Shown here in pieces: positions 10,074 to 18,088 of a stretch of DNA of 64,000 bases. Position numbers and translations under genes: made by a program. Where the stretch lies: positions 9,580 through 73,579 of the forward strand of contig NZ_CBFHLV010000009.1 of assembly GCF_965656765.1 (NCBI RefSeq), in the 5' to 3' direction. Origin of the DNA: Marivita sp965656765. Its GTDB lineage: Bacteria > Pseudomonadota > Alphaproteobacteria > Rhodobacterales > Rhodobacteraceae. Position 1 is the first letter of the stretch. Every line of letters starts with the position of its first letter. The notes beneath the pieces are model-generated. The model saw only the letters and a program-made list of their open reading frames with translations, had not been told where the DNA came from and searched no databases.

Positions 10074-10727
10074 TTAGCGACTGTTTTCAGTGAGGCGGCG
10101 TTTCACATAGGTGCTTACATGGTCGATCATCGTGTCCATGTGAGGCTCTTTGAAGAAGTGATCCGCGCCTTCGATTTCTGTGTGCGTGACGGTGATGCCT
10201 TTTTGCTCGGCCAGTTTGCCGACCAGAGAGGTCGTGTCCGCTGGCGGCGCGACCCGGTCACCGGTGCCGTTGATGATCAGGCCCGAAGACGGGCAGGGCG
10301 CCAGGAATGAGAAGTCATACATATTGGCAGGTGGCGAAACCGAGATGAATCCTGTGATCTCGGGACGGCGCATCAAAAGCTGCATGCCGATCCACGCGCC
10401 GAAGCTGAAACCTGCAACCCAGCAATGCTTGGAGTTGTTGTTCATCGATTGCAGGTAATCGAGCGCAGAAGCTGCATCGCTAAGCTCACCAATGCCCTGA
10501 TCATATTCGCCCTGACTTCGTCCCACACCGCGGAAGTTGAAGCGCAGCACGGTGAAGCCCATGTTGTAGAAGGCGTAGTGCAGGTTGTAGACCACCTTGT
10601 TGTTCATCGTGCCGCCGAATTGCGGGTGCGGGTGCAGGATGATCGCGATCGGTGCATCGCTTTCTTTTTGGGGATGATAGCGGCCTTCGAGGCGGCCTTC
10701 GGGTCCGGGAAAAATCACCTCGGGCAT
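10074..10727 (-). CDS. Alpha/beta hydrolase (dienelactone-hydrolase-like, KTN/ YheT-type small form)
   Basis: 217-aa cytosolic alpha/beta hydrolase. It shows the oxyanion region ILHPHPQFGGTMNNKV, the RFNFRGVGRSQG strand-turn, nucleophile elbow AGFSFGAW (Ser), an acid in NGTGDRVAPP and late His in GADHFF. Proteins of this shape are common next to iscR/suf loci in Rhodobacteraceae, but the substrate is unknown. It is divergent from iscR across a 173-bp spacer, so an iron-responsive element there could affect both directions. Confidence 0.85.
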   Translation of the reverse strand: MPEVIFPGPEGRLEGRYHPQKESDAPIAIILHPHPQFGGTMNNKVVYNLHYAFYNMGFTVLRFNFRGVGRSQGEYDQGIGELSDAASALDYLQSMNNNSKHCWVAGFSFGAWIGMQLLMRRPEITGFISVSPPANMYDFSFLAPCPSSGLIINGTGDRVAPPADTTSLVGKLAEQKGITVTHTEIEGADHFFKEPHMDTMIDHVSTYVKRRLTENSR

Positions 10728-10775
10728 AGGCGGTGGTGGCTCCTGATTGCGGTCTGGTGCAGCCGTCCGTCAATC

Positions 10776-10804
10776 TTGACAGCTTCACTCAGGCTTCTTA
10801 GAAT
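10776..10804 (+). promoter_or_regulatory. Sigma-70-type promoter of the iscR-suf operon
   Basis: TTGACA at 10776-10781 and TAGAAT at 10799-10804 are separated by exactly 17 bases. The -35 is a consensus match and the -10 is one base off TATAAT. Transcription would start near 10811, leaving a leader of roughly 90 bases before iscR. Seen directly; use in vivo is inferred. Confidence 0.65.
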
Positions 10805-10812
10805 GGTTCTAA
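10798..10812. promoter_or_regulatory. Irr/ICE-like inverted repeat over the suf -10 element
   Basis: TTAGAATGGTTCTAA is a perfect 6-bp inverted repeat with a 3-bp centre. It resembles the iron control element (ICE, TTTAGAA...TTCTAAA) bound by Irr, a Fur-family iron regulator of alphaproteobacteria. It covers the -10 hexamer of the predicted promoter, a position expected to repress. Irr regulation of suf genes has been predicted for this group by comparative genomics; here it is inferred from the motif. Confidence 0.55.
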
Positions 10813-10900
10813 ATCGGGAATATCCCCGAGATGGTTACCCGCACATAGGCAATTGCCCCTGCAAGGTCAATTGTGTCGCAGGGGCGTTTGGGAGACGACC

Positions 10901-11359
10901 ATGAAACTGAGCACGAAAGGTCGGTATGCAATGGTCGCCCTGGCAGATATCGCGCTGCAACCGGATGGGACATTGGTGACGCTTGGCGATATTGCCCAGC
11001 GACAGGATATCTCTCTGCCGTATCTTGAGCAGCTGTTCGTCAAGCTGCGTCGTTCAGGCCTGGTCACGTCGGTGCGTGGACCCGGCGGTGGGTATCGGTT
11101 GTCGCGTTCGCCCAGCGAGATCCGCGTGGTCGATGTGCTGTCCGCTGTCGATGAGACAGTGGATGCGATGCACAAGGGGGCCGGTGCATCGGGCGGTCTG
11201 TCCGGCAGTCGGGCGCAATCGATGACCAACCGCTTGTGGGAAGGATTGTCGGCGCATGTTTACGTGTTCCTGCATCAGACGCGGTTGTCAGATGTGGTGG
11301 GCAATACATTGGCCCCATGTCCGGCGGTTCCAAACCTTTTTGCCGTGGTGGATGACTGA
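10901..11359 (+). CDS. iscR: Rrf2-family Fe-S regulator IscR (Rhodobacterales type)
   Basis: 152 aa from MKLSTKGRYAMVALADIAL, preceded by GGGAGACGACC; an upstream in-frame ATG adds unrelated sequence. The winged helix-turn-helix includes ISLPYLEQLFVKLRRSGLV and the wing RGPGGGYRLSR. The three cluster cysteines of E. coli IscR (92, 98, 104) are absent: that stretch reads HKGAGASGGLSGSR, and the only Cys is C140. IscR of Rhodobacter sphaeroides also lacks the three cysteines yet binds a cluster with other ligands. It heads the suf operon and probably autoregulates it. Confidence 0.9.
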   Translation: MKLSTKGRYAMVALADIALQPDGTLVTLGDIAQRQDISLPYLEQLFVKLRRSGLVTSVRGPGGGYRLSRSPSEIRVVDVLSAVDETVDAMHKGAGASGGLSGSRAQSMTNRLWEGLSAHVYVFLHQTRLSDVVGNTLAPCPAVPNLFAVVDD

Positions 11360-11470
11360 TGGAGTTGCATTGGCTGCGCCAATCCGACAGGAAGAGGGCT
11401 TTGCCCTCGTCGTGCGCAGCGCGATCGCTCCGTGGTATTTGGGGTTCAAAGACGCGTGGGGCGGTCTGAA

Positions 11471-12514
11471 ATGTCGCGCGTGTATCTTGATTACAATGCA
11501 ACGGTGCCCCTGAGGACTGAGGCGCGCGCCGCGATGATTGCGGCGATGGATGTGGCAGGTAACCCGTCGTCGGTTCATGCCGAGGGTCGGGCCGCCAAGG
11601 GTTTGGTTGAGCGGGCGCGGACGCAGGTGGCGACGGCGTTTGGCGCGGATGGCGCAGATGTGGTGTTCGTTTCGGGGGCGACCGAGGCTGCGGCGTTGGC
11701 CTGTGCTGGACGCGGGTTGGTCGGAGCTGACATCGAGCATGACGCGGTGCGGTCTTGGATTGATCCGGTTCTGTCAGTTGACGCAAATGGGCAGGTGGGG
11801 GTGACCGAGCCGGAGCGTACGGCGTTGCAATTGGCCAATTCGGAAACGGGTGTGATCCAAGATCTTCCGCAGGGATTGGCCGTGGTGGATGCGACGCAAG
11901 CCTTCGGCAAGATTCCGGTCGCGTTCAACTGGCTTGGATGCCAGATGGCACTGATTTCAGCGCATAAGCTAGGTGGCCCCAAGGGTATTGGCGCATTGGT
12001 GATGAAGCGCGGCACGGACTTGGCGGCGCAAATTAAGGGCGGGGGTCAGGAAATGGGGCGTCGCTCTGGCACGGAAAACATTGTCGGCATTGCGGGCTTT
12101 GGTGCTGTCGCAGAGGCCTCGGCGCGGGATTTGGATGCGGGGGTTTGGGATCGGGTGGAAAAACTTAGAAACATTCTAGATTCTACACTTGAGGCTGACG
12201 CAAAAGAGACTATTTTTGTCGGGAAAGAGGGGCGACGCCTTCCGAACACGACGTGTTTCTCAACCCCCGGCTGGAAGGGCGAGACACAAGTAATGCAGAT
12301 GGATTTGGCGGGCTTTGCCATCAGCGCCGGGTCCGCCTGTTCAAGTGGTAAGGTCAAGGCGAGCGCGGTTCTGACTGCGATGGGGTTCGATACGGCTGCC
12401 GCGAGTAGCGCGATCCGCGTGTCGCTGGGGCCGGAGACAACTGAAGACGATGTGATGCGGTTTGCCGAGACATGGCTGACCAAATGGAACAAACACCGCG
12501 CGCGAGCCGCGTGA
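11471..12514 (+). CDS. Class V aminotransferase, NifS/IscS-like cysteine desulfurase
   Basis: PLP enzyme (347 aa) releasing sulfur from cysteine for Fe-S assembly. Start chosen at ATG giving MSRVYLDYNATVPLR; a GTG 39 bases earlier gives an atypical N-terminus. The PLP lysine is in ISAHKLGGPKG and the persulfide cysteine in SAGSACSSGKVKAS. It belongs to the NifS/IscS type, different from the SufS-type enzyme at 19157. Two desulfurases in one suf operon are usual in alphaproteobacteria. It ends 20 bp before sufB. Confidence 0.9.
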   Translation: MSRVYLDYNATVPLRTEARAAMIAAMDVAGNPSSVHAEGRAAKGLVERARTQVATAFGADGADVVFVSGATEAAALACAGRGLVGADIEHDAVRSWIDPVLSVDANGQVGVTEPERTALQLANSETGVIQDLPQGLAVVDATQAFGKIPVAFNWLGCQMALISAHKLGGPKGIGALVMKRGTDLAAQIKGGGQEMGRRSGTENIVGIAGFGAVAEASARDLDAGVWDRVEKLRNILDSTLEADAKETIFVGKEGRRLPNTTCFSTPGWKGETQVMQMDLAGFAISAGSACSSGKVKASAVLTAMGFDTAAASSAIRVSLGPETTEDDVMRFAETWLTKWNKHRARAA

Positions 12515-12534
12515 GACAACACAGGGGTGCAAAC

Positions 12535-14058
12535 ATGGCTGCTTTAGACAACGGGACCGTCAAAGAAGGCGTGGATCAGGACACTGTCGATGCGGTGCGC
12601 GAGGTCGGTGGAGCCTACAAGCACGGCTGGAACACCGATATCGAGATGGACTACGCGCCCAAGGGCCTGAACACTGATATCGTCAAGTTGATTTCGGAAA
12701 AGAACAATGAGCCGCAGTGGATGACAGACTGGCGGCTCGAAGCCTATGAGCGCTGGCTTCAGAAAGAAGAGCCGAAATGGGCTATGGTCGACTATCCTGA
12801 AATCGACTTTCAGGATCAGTACTACTATGCACGTCCCAAGAGCATGGAGGTAAAGCCAAAGTCTTTGGACGAGGTCGATCCCAAACTGCTGGCGACCTAC
12901 GAAAAGTTGGGTATCCCGCTTAAGGAGCAGATGATCCTTGCAGGCGTCGAGGGCGCGGAGGATGCGCCAGCCGAAGGCCGCAAGGTGGCGGTAGACGCGG
13001 TGTTTGATTCTGTATCCGTCGGCACAACATTCCAAAAAGAGCTGAAAGAGGCGGGCGTAATCTTCTGCTCTATCTCTGAGGCGATTCAGGATCATCCGGA
13101 ACTGGTCAAGAAATACCTCGGGTCAGTCGTACCGGTGTCTGATAACTATTATGCGACGCTGAACAGCGCGGTCTTTTCAGACGGATCGTTTGTTTACGTC
13201 CCGCCGGGCGTTCGGTGCCCGATGGAGCTGTCGACCTATTTCCGCATCAACGCTGAGAATACGGGCCAGTTCGAGCGGACGCTGATCATCGCCGACAAGG
13301 GCAGTTATGTGTCCTACCTCGAAGGCTGTACCGCGCCGCAGCGGGATACATCGCAGCTTCATGCTGCAGTGGTCGAGATCATCATCGAAGAAGACGCCGA
13401 GGTGAAATACTCCACGGTTCAAAACTGGTATCCGGGTGATGAGAACGGCAAAGGCGGCATCTATAACTTTGTCACCAAGCGCGCCGATTGCCGGGGTGAT
13501 CGGGCCAAGGTCATGTGGACCCAAGTTGAGACCGGGTCGGCGGTGACGTGGAAATACCCGTCCTGTATCCTGCGTGGCGACGACAGCCAGGGCGAGTTTT
13601 ATTCGATCGCCATCGCCAACAACATGCAGCAAGCGGATACCGGCACCAAGATGGTGCATCTGGGCAAGAACACCAAGTCGCGCATCGTGTCCAAGGGCAT
13701 CAGCGCGGGCAAGGCGCAGAACACCTATCGCGGGCTGGTGTCGATGCACCCGAAGGCGAAGGATAGCCGCAACTATACCCAGTGCGATAGCTTGTTGATC
13801 GGGTCGGAATGTGGCGCGCACACGGTGCCTTATATCGAGGTCAAGAACAACTCGAGCCGTGTGGAACACGAAGCGACGACGTCCAAGGTAGATGATGATC
13901 AGCTGTTCTATTGCCGCCAGCGCGGCATGGACGAGGAAGAGGCCGTGGCCTTGGTCGTCAACGGGTTCTGCCGCGACGTGTTGCAGGCATTGCCGATGGA
14001 ATTCGCAATGGAAGCTCAGCAGCTTGTGGCGATCTCGCTTGAAGGATCGGTTGGGTAA
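12535..14058 (+). CDS. sufB: Fe-S cluster assembly scaffold SufB
   Basis: 507 aa, the large scaffold subunit of SufBCD. I start at the ATG giving MAALDNGTVKEGV, with AGGGG 8 bases upstream; a longer frame overlaps the desulfurase. The beta-helix core is complete, including CTAPQRDTSQLHAAVVE and the C-terminal QCDSLLIGSECGAHTVPY and ATTSKVDDDQLFYCRQRG segments. Partners SufC and SufD are encoded 2 kb downstream, after an unusual four-gene cassette. Confidence 0.97.
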   Translation: MAALDNGTVKEGVDQDTVDAVREVGGAYKHGWNTDIEMDYAPKGLNTDIVKLISEKNNEPQWMTDWRLEAYERWLQKEEPKWAMVDYPEIDFQDQYYYARPKSMEVKPKSLDEVDPKLLATYEKLGIPLKEQMILAGVEGAEDAPAEGRKVAVDAVFDSVSVGTTFQKELKEAGVIFCSISEAIQDHPELVKKYLGSVVPVSDNYYATLNSAVFSDGSFVYVPPGVRCPMELSTYFRINAENTGQFERTLIIADKGSYVSYLEGCTAPQRDTSQLHAAVVEIIIEEDAEVKYSTVQNWYPGDENGKGGIYNFVTKRADCRGDRAKVMWTQVETGSAVTWKYPSCILRGDDSQGEFYSIAIANNMQQADTGTKMVHLGKNTKSRIVSKGISAGKAQNTYRGLVSMHPKAKDSRNYTQCDSLLIGSECGAHTVPYIEVKNNSSRVEHEATTSKVDDDQLFYCRQRGMDEEEAVALVVNGFCRDVLQALPMEFAMEAQQLVAISLEGSVG

Positions 14059-14069
14059 GGAGAGCCGGG

Positions 14070-14088
14070 ACAGGCCATAAAGGCCTGT
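14070..14088 (+). terminator. Stem-loop immediately after sufB
   Basis: ACAGGCC-ATAAA-GGCCTGT is a perfect 7-bp stem with a 5-base loop, 11 bases after the sufB stop. It is followed by TCTGC, not a T-run, so it is more likely a partial terminator or an mRNA-stabilising element than a full stop. It marks the left side of the gene cassette between sufB and sufC. Confidence 0.45.
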
Positions 14089-14103
14089 TCTGCACAACGT
14101 GCT

Positions 14104-14283
14104 ATGTCCGTCGCATCCATCCTAATGACATCGGTCGTGACGGGCGTTTTTTGCGCAGCGTTTGCGGTGGTCGTCGATCTGATCACAGATGCTTTGGCGA
14201 TTTGGGCTGTGATGTGTCTGGCCTTTGTGTCTGGGTTCGCCGGATCGCTCTTGGCGCAAATGGTATTAAAGAGGAAAGCATGA
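14104..14283 (+). CDS. Small two-helix membrane protein
   Basis: A 59-aa open frame, MSVASILMTSVVTG to MVLKRKA. It is almost entirely hydrophobic, with two probable TM helices (about 2-24 and 29-53) and a basic end LKRKA. Its TGA overlaps the ATG of the YbjQ gene (ATGA), which argues for real coupled translation. No family recognised. It could anchor or pair with the YbjQ protein; that is inference from the overlap only. Confidence 0.55.
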   Translation: MSVASILMTSVVTGVFCAAFAVVVDLITDALAIWAVMCLAFVSGFAGSLLAQMVLKRKA

Positions 14284-14600
14284 TTATCACGACAACCAAC
14301 TCCATCGAAGGCCACAAAATTCTTGAATACAAAGGGATCGTTGTGGGTGAGGCGATCATGGGGGCCAATGTGGTCCGTGATGTGTTCGCCTCGATCACCG
14401 ATATCGTCGGGGGCCGGTCGGGTGCCTATGAGGCCAAGCTGCAGGATGCGCGCGATGTCGCGATGCGCGAGCTGGAACAGCGCGCTGTTGCAGTGGGTGG
14501 CAACGCTGTGGTCGGCGTGGACCTAGATTATGAGGTCGTCGGAAACTCGATGTTGATGGTGTCTGCCAGCGGTACGGCTGTGCTGACGGATCGTGGGTAA
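14280..14600 (+). CDS. YbjQ family (DUF74, heavy-metal-binding domain) protein
   Basis: 106 aa from MIITTTNSIEGHKILEYKGIV, with AGAGGA before the ATG. The pattern IVVGEAIMGANVVRDVFASI, then GRSGAYEAKLQDARDVAMREL and GGNAVVGVDLDYEVVG, is the YbjQ/UPF0145 family, which forms pentameric rings; its biochemical role is not established. Here it is the second gene of the cassette inside the suf operon, coupled to the 59-aa membrane protein. Confidence 0.9.
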   Translation: MIITTTNSIEGHKILEYKGIVVGEAIMGANVVRDVFASITDIVGGRSGAYEAKLQDARDVAMRELEQRAVAVGGNAVVGVDLDYEVVGNSMLMVSASGTAVLTDRG

Positions 14601-14612
14601 GGGACGGTTTCG

Positions 14613-15398
14613 GTGGGAAAGACGTCCAATCCAATCGCCAAGAAGGCGTTTGCTCCATTCCAGATCCGGGGTGGCAAGCAGCGGCTTCCGGCTGCGGATG
14701 TGATCCGAACGTCCGTGTTCGGAGAAACGGTCTTTTTCAGCATCGGAACACCACGTGACTTCATTCAGAAGAACTATCACTCCAAGGGTGTCTTCTATGA
14801 GATGGAAGAGCTTGAGATCATCCGAAGAGCGTTCCAACCCGGTGGGCGTTTCATTGATATCGGGGCCAATGTTGGAAATCACGCATTGTTTGTGGCCAAA
14901 TTCCTAAGCCCGTCAGAGGTGGTGGTCGTTGAGCCGAATCCAGTGGCCTACAACGTCTTGTTTAGCAATGTCCTGCTTAACCAGCTGGACGATGTGTTTG
15001 ACATGAACTGGATCGGCTACGGCATCTCGGATGATCCCAATGCAACCTTCGGAATGGCGTTTCGCAAGGGCAATGTTGGGGCAGGTCGCATGGTTGCCGG
15101 TTCGGGTGATATTACCACGGTACGGGTCGACGACGTTGTCGGAGACCGACATGCAGATTTCATCAAGATCGACGTAGAAGGCATGGAGATGCAGGTCCTG
15201 AATTCCATGGAGGCGACAATCGAACGATGCCGTCCGCGCATCTTTGTCGAGGTCGATGAAAATAACCGTGCCGCGTTTGAAGCCTGGGTCGAGGTGTCGG
15301 ATTATACGTCTGTGCAGCGGTTCAAGCGGTATCCTGAGAATGAAAACCATCTGTTGGTGCATGACGGCGACGAAAACTGGGTATTGGCAACATCATGA
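14613..15398 (+). CDS. FkbM family methyltransferase
   Basis: 261 aa, GTG start at 14613. The SAM-binding core is clear: FIDIGANVGNHALFVAKF (motif I) and VVVEPNPVAYNVL, then IKIDVEGMEMQVLNSM and RCRPRIFVEVDENN, hallmarks of FkbM O-methyltransferases. Such enzymes often modify sugars or polyketides; the substrate here is unknown. The TGA overlaps the next gene's ATG (ATGA). It is out of functional context in an Fe-S operon. Confidence 0.88.
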   Translation: MGKTSNPIAKKAFAPFQIRGGKQRLPAADVIRTSVFGETVFFSIGTPRDFIQKNYHSKGVFYEMEELEIIRRAFQPGGRFIDIGANVGNHALFVAKFLSPSEVVVVEPNPVAYNVLFSNVLLNQLDDVFDMNWIGYGISDDPNATFGMAFRKGNVGAGRMVAGSGDITTVRVDDVVGDRHADFIKIDVEGMEMQVLNSMEATIERCRPRIFVEVDENNRAAFEAWVEVSDYTSVQRFKRYPENENHLLVHDGDENWVLATS

Positions 15399-16006
15399 CT
15401 GGCGCAGCCGCAACACCCACAGTCATAGAACGGCCTGTTCTGACCTTTCCTTCGGAGGTCAGTGAATGGGTTCGCGACCTTTATTCGCAGTCCGATGTGA
15501 TCCTTGAATACGGCAGCGGCGGGTCAACCGTCTTGGCGTCAGAGATGGAAGGCAAGACGGTTTATTCGGTCGAATCCGATCCTGACTGGTGCCAGATGAT
15601 GCAGACCTATTTTGATCACGCGGGCTCCACCTCCGAGGTTAATTTGCACTACGCGAATATTGGGCCAGTTGGAAAATGGGGGCGGCCCAAGACTGACGCG
15701 AAATGGACGCGGTATCATCGCTATCCGAACTCGGTGTGGGATCTTGAAGGCTTTGCTGCGCCGGATTTGGTTCTGGTCGATGGGCGGTTCCGGGTGGCAT
15801 GTGTGATGACAACTTTGCTGCGAACGGAAAAACCGGTGACGCTACTATTTGATGACTATGTCGGGCGCAAACAGTACCAGCGTGTCGAGCGGTTTATAGA
15901 GCCTGTCGAAATCCGCGGGCGGATGGCGCGCTTCGACATTGTGCCGACCGAACTGCCAAAGCGCGATCTGACGGAAATTCTGACACTTTATACGAAATCA
16001 TTCTGA
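15395..16006 (+). CDS. Class I SAM methyltransferase-like protein
   Basis: 203 aa. The segment ILEYGSGGSTVLASEMEGKT resembles SAM motif I, followed by YSVESDPDWCQMM and APDLVLVDGRFRVACVM with a late DDYVGRKQY. I recognise the fold but not a characterised family. Coupled by 4-bp overlap to the FkbM gene, so the two probably act on the same substrate. Its stop codon lies inside a stem-loop that precedes sufC. Confidence 0.65.
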   Translation: MTGAAATPTVIERPVLTFPSEVSEWVRDLYSQSDVILEYGSGGSTVLASEMEGKTVYSVESDPDWCQMMQTYFDHAGSTSEVNLHYANIGPVGKWGRPKTDAKWTRYHRYPNSVWDLEGFAAPDLVLVDGRFRVACVMTTLLRTEKPVTLLFDDYVGRKQYQRVERFIEPVEIRGRMARFDIVPTELPKRDLTEILTLYTKSF

Positions 16007-16021
16007 CGCCGCGGGCGTCAG
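16003..16021 (+). terminator. Stem-loop between the cassette and sufC
   Basis: CTGACGCC-GCG-GGCGTCAG is a perfect 8-bp stem with a 3-base loop covering the stop codon at 16004-16006. No T-run follows (GCATCG). Acts perhaps as a weak terminator, processing site or stabiliser. With the stem at 14070 it brackets the four cassette genes. Confidence 0.45.
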
Positions 16022-16048
16022 GCATCGAAATACGAGAGAGGGAAAGAA

Positions 16049-16804
16049 ATGCTGGAAATCAAAAACTTGCACGTCAGTCTTGAAGAAGAGGACAAGCAGA
16101 TCCTCAAAGGTGTGAACCTGACGGTCGAGGCCGGCAAGGTGCATGCGATTATGGGCCCGAACGGATCGGGCAAATCGACGTTGTCCTACGTGCTGTCCGG
16201 CAAAGATGGCTATGAGGTGACCGATGGCACCGCCACGCTGGAAGGTGAAGACATTCTGGACATGGAGCCTGAAGAGCGTGCGGCGGCCGGTGTCTTTCTG
16301 GCGTTCCAGTATCCGGTTGAAATTCCCGGTGTCGGCAACATGACGTTCCTGCGCACAGCGGTAAATTCCCAGCGAAAGGCGCGCGGTCAGGAAGAGATGT
16401 CTGCGACGGACTTCCTCAAAGAGATTCGTGCCAAGGCGAAAGAGCTCAAGATCGATGCAGAAATGCTAAAGCGTCCGGTCAATGTGGGCTTTTCCGGTGG
16501 TGAGAAAAAGCGCAACGAAATCCTGCAGATGGCGATGCTGGAACCGAAGATGTGCATCCTCGACGAGACAGATTCGGGTCTGGACGTGGACGCGATGAAA
16601 CTGGTGGCGGATGGCGTGAACGCTTTGCGCAACGAAGGCCGTGGATTCCTGGTCATCACGCACTACCAGCGTTTGCTGGATCACATTAAACCCGATGTGG
16701 TGCACATCATGGCGGATGGCCGGATCATCAAGACAGGTGGTCCAGAGTTGGCGCTTGAGGTCGAAAACAACGGTTATGCAGACATTCTGGCGGAGGTGGC
16801 GTAA
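16049..16804 (+). CDS. sufC: Fe-S cluster assembly ATPase SufC
   Basis: ABC-type ATPase (251 aa) of the SufBCD scaffold. Walker A GPNGSGKST at about residues 34-42, Q-loop FLAFQYP, signature FSGGEKKRNE, Walker B MCILDETDSGLD and the switch His in VITHYQR are all present. GAGAGGGAAAG precedes the ATG. Its stop shares a base with the sufD start (TAATG). Confidence 0.97.
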   Translation: MLEIKNLHVSLEEEDKQILKGVNLTVEAGKVHAIMGPNGSGKSTLSYVLSGKDGYEVTDGTATLEGEDILDMEPEERAAAGVFLAFQYPVEIPGVGNMTFLRTAVNSQRKARGQEEMSATDFLKEIRAKAKELKIDAEMLKRPVNVGFSGGEKKRNEILQMAMLEPKMCILDETDSGLDVDAMKLVADGVNALRNEGRGFLVITHYQRLLDHIKPDVVHIMADGRIIKTGGPELALEVENNGYADILAEVA

Positions 16805-18081
16805 TGGCCTTGCCGCAAATCAAACAAGACGCCACCGATGCGCGGCTTGCGGTGCTCGACATGCCCCAGGGCGGGTGGTCGAAAGAGGCGCGTGAGGATG
16901 CGTTGAGCCGCGTGCAGGCGATGGGTTTGCCCGGTGCACGCGACGAGTATTGGAAGTACACCCGGCCAGAAACGTTGGTACAGCCCGAAGCACCGAAGGC
17001 GGCTTTGCTCGACGGTGACGAAACCCCGATTTTTGGCGACGTCGATCGGCTCAAGATCGTCTTTGTTGACGGAGTGTTTAACGCGGCGGAGTCTGATAAT
17101 CTGGCGATGGAGCATGTGTCCATTGACCGTTTGGCCGATGCGCCGGATATTCATTGGGCCAAGGACATCTACGGCGTGCTTGAAACGCGTGGGCAGACAC
17201 CGGTGCACCGGCCTTTGGCCGCACTGAACACAGCCTTTGCCACAGACGGTCTGTTGATCCATGTGACAGGTAAGGCAGCCAAGCCGATCAGTCTGATTTA
17301 TCGTCATGAATCAGAGTCTTCCGATGCGATCCTCCACCATGTTGTCAAGGTGGATAGCGCGGCTGAACTGACTTTGTTGGAAAACGGTCCGGCGGCGGCC
17401 CGTTTCAATAAGTGTATGGAAGTTGAAATTGCGGATGGCGGCACGTTCCACCATGTGCGGGCGCAGGGCCGTGACCATGAACGGCGTGCGGCAACGGCTG
17501 TCTTTACCCGGTTGGGCGAAGAGTCGGTGTTCAAGTCGTTCACGTTGACCGCAAATGGCGTGCTGACGCGCAACGAATGCGTGATCGAATTGACCGGCGA
17601 TAATGCCATCGCGCATGTAGCAGGTGCGTGCATGGGCGACGGCGATTTCCATCATGACGACACAGTTTTCATTACCCATGACGCTTTGAATTGCGAAAGT
17701 CGTCAGGTGTTCAAAAAGGTTCTGCGCAACGGTGCGACGGGCGTGTTCCAAGGCAAAATCCTTGTTAAGGAGGGCGCGCAAAAGACTGATGGCTATCAGA
17801 TCAGCCAATCGCTTTTGCTGGACGACGACAGTCAGTTCCTCGCCAAGCCAGAGCTGGAAATCTATGCCGACGATGTGGCCTGTTCGCATGGCTCCACATC
17901 TGGTGCAATCGACGAAGAGGGGCTGTTTTACCTGCGCTCTCGCGGAATCGAAGAGGGGCCTGCGACGGACCTTCTGACCATTGCCTTTCTTGCTGAAGCG
18001 GTCATGGAAATCGAGGAAGAAGCGTTGCAGGAAGAGATCAACAGCCGCGTTGAGGCGTGGCTGATGCGGCGCCGCGGCTGA
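16804..18081 (+). CDS. sufD: Fe-S cluster assembly protein SufD
   Basis: 425 aa, partner of SufB in the SufBC2D complex. The N-terminal helical part contains GLPGARDEYWKYTRPETL, and the C-terminal beta-helix ends with the SufB/D signature DDVACSHGSTSGAIDEEGLFYLRSRGI. Overlaps sufC at the start, showing tight coupling. Confidence 0.96.
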   Translation: MALPQIKQDATDARLAVLDMPQGGWSKEAREDALSRVQAMGLPGARDEYWKYTRPETLVQPEAPKAALLDGDETPIFGDVDRLKIVFVDGVFNAAESDNLAMEHVSIDRLADAPDIHWAKDIYGVLETRGQTPVHRPLAALNTAFATDGLLIHVTGKAAKPISLIYRHESESSDAILHHVVKVDSAAELTLLENGPAAARFNKCMEVEIADGGTFHHVRAQGRDHERRAATAVFTRLGEESVFKSFTLTANGVLTRNECVIELTGDNAIAHVAGACMGDGDFHHDDTVFITHDALNCESRQVFKKVLRNGATGVFQGKILVKEGAQKTDGYQISQSLLLDDDSQFLAKPELEIYADDVACSHGSTSGAIDEEGLFYLRSRGIEEGPATDLLTIAFLAEAVMEIEEEALQEEINSRVEAWLMRRRG

Positions 18082-18088
18082 TCACCTG

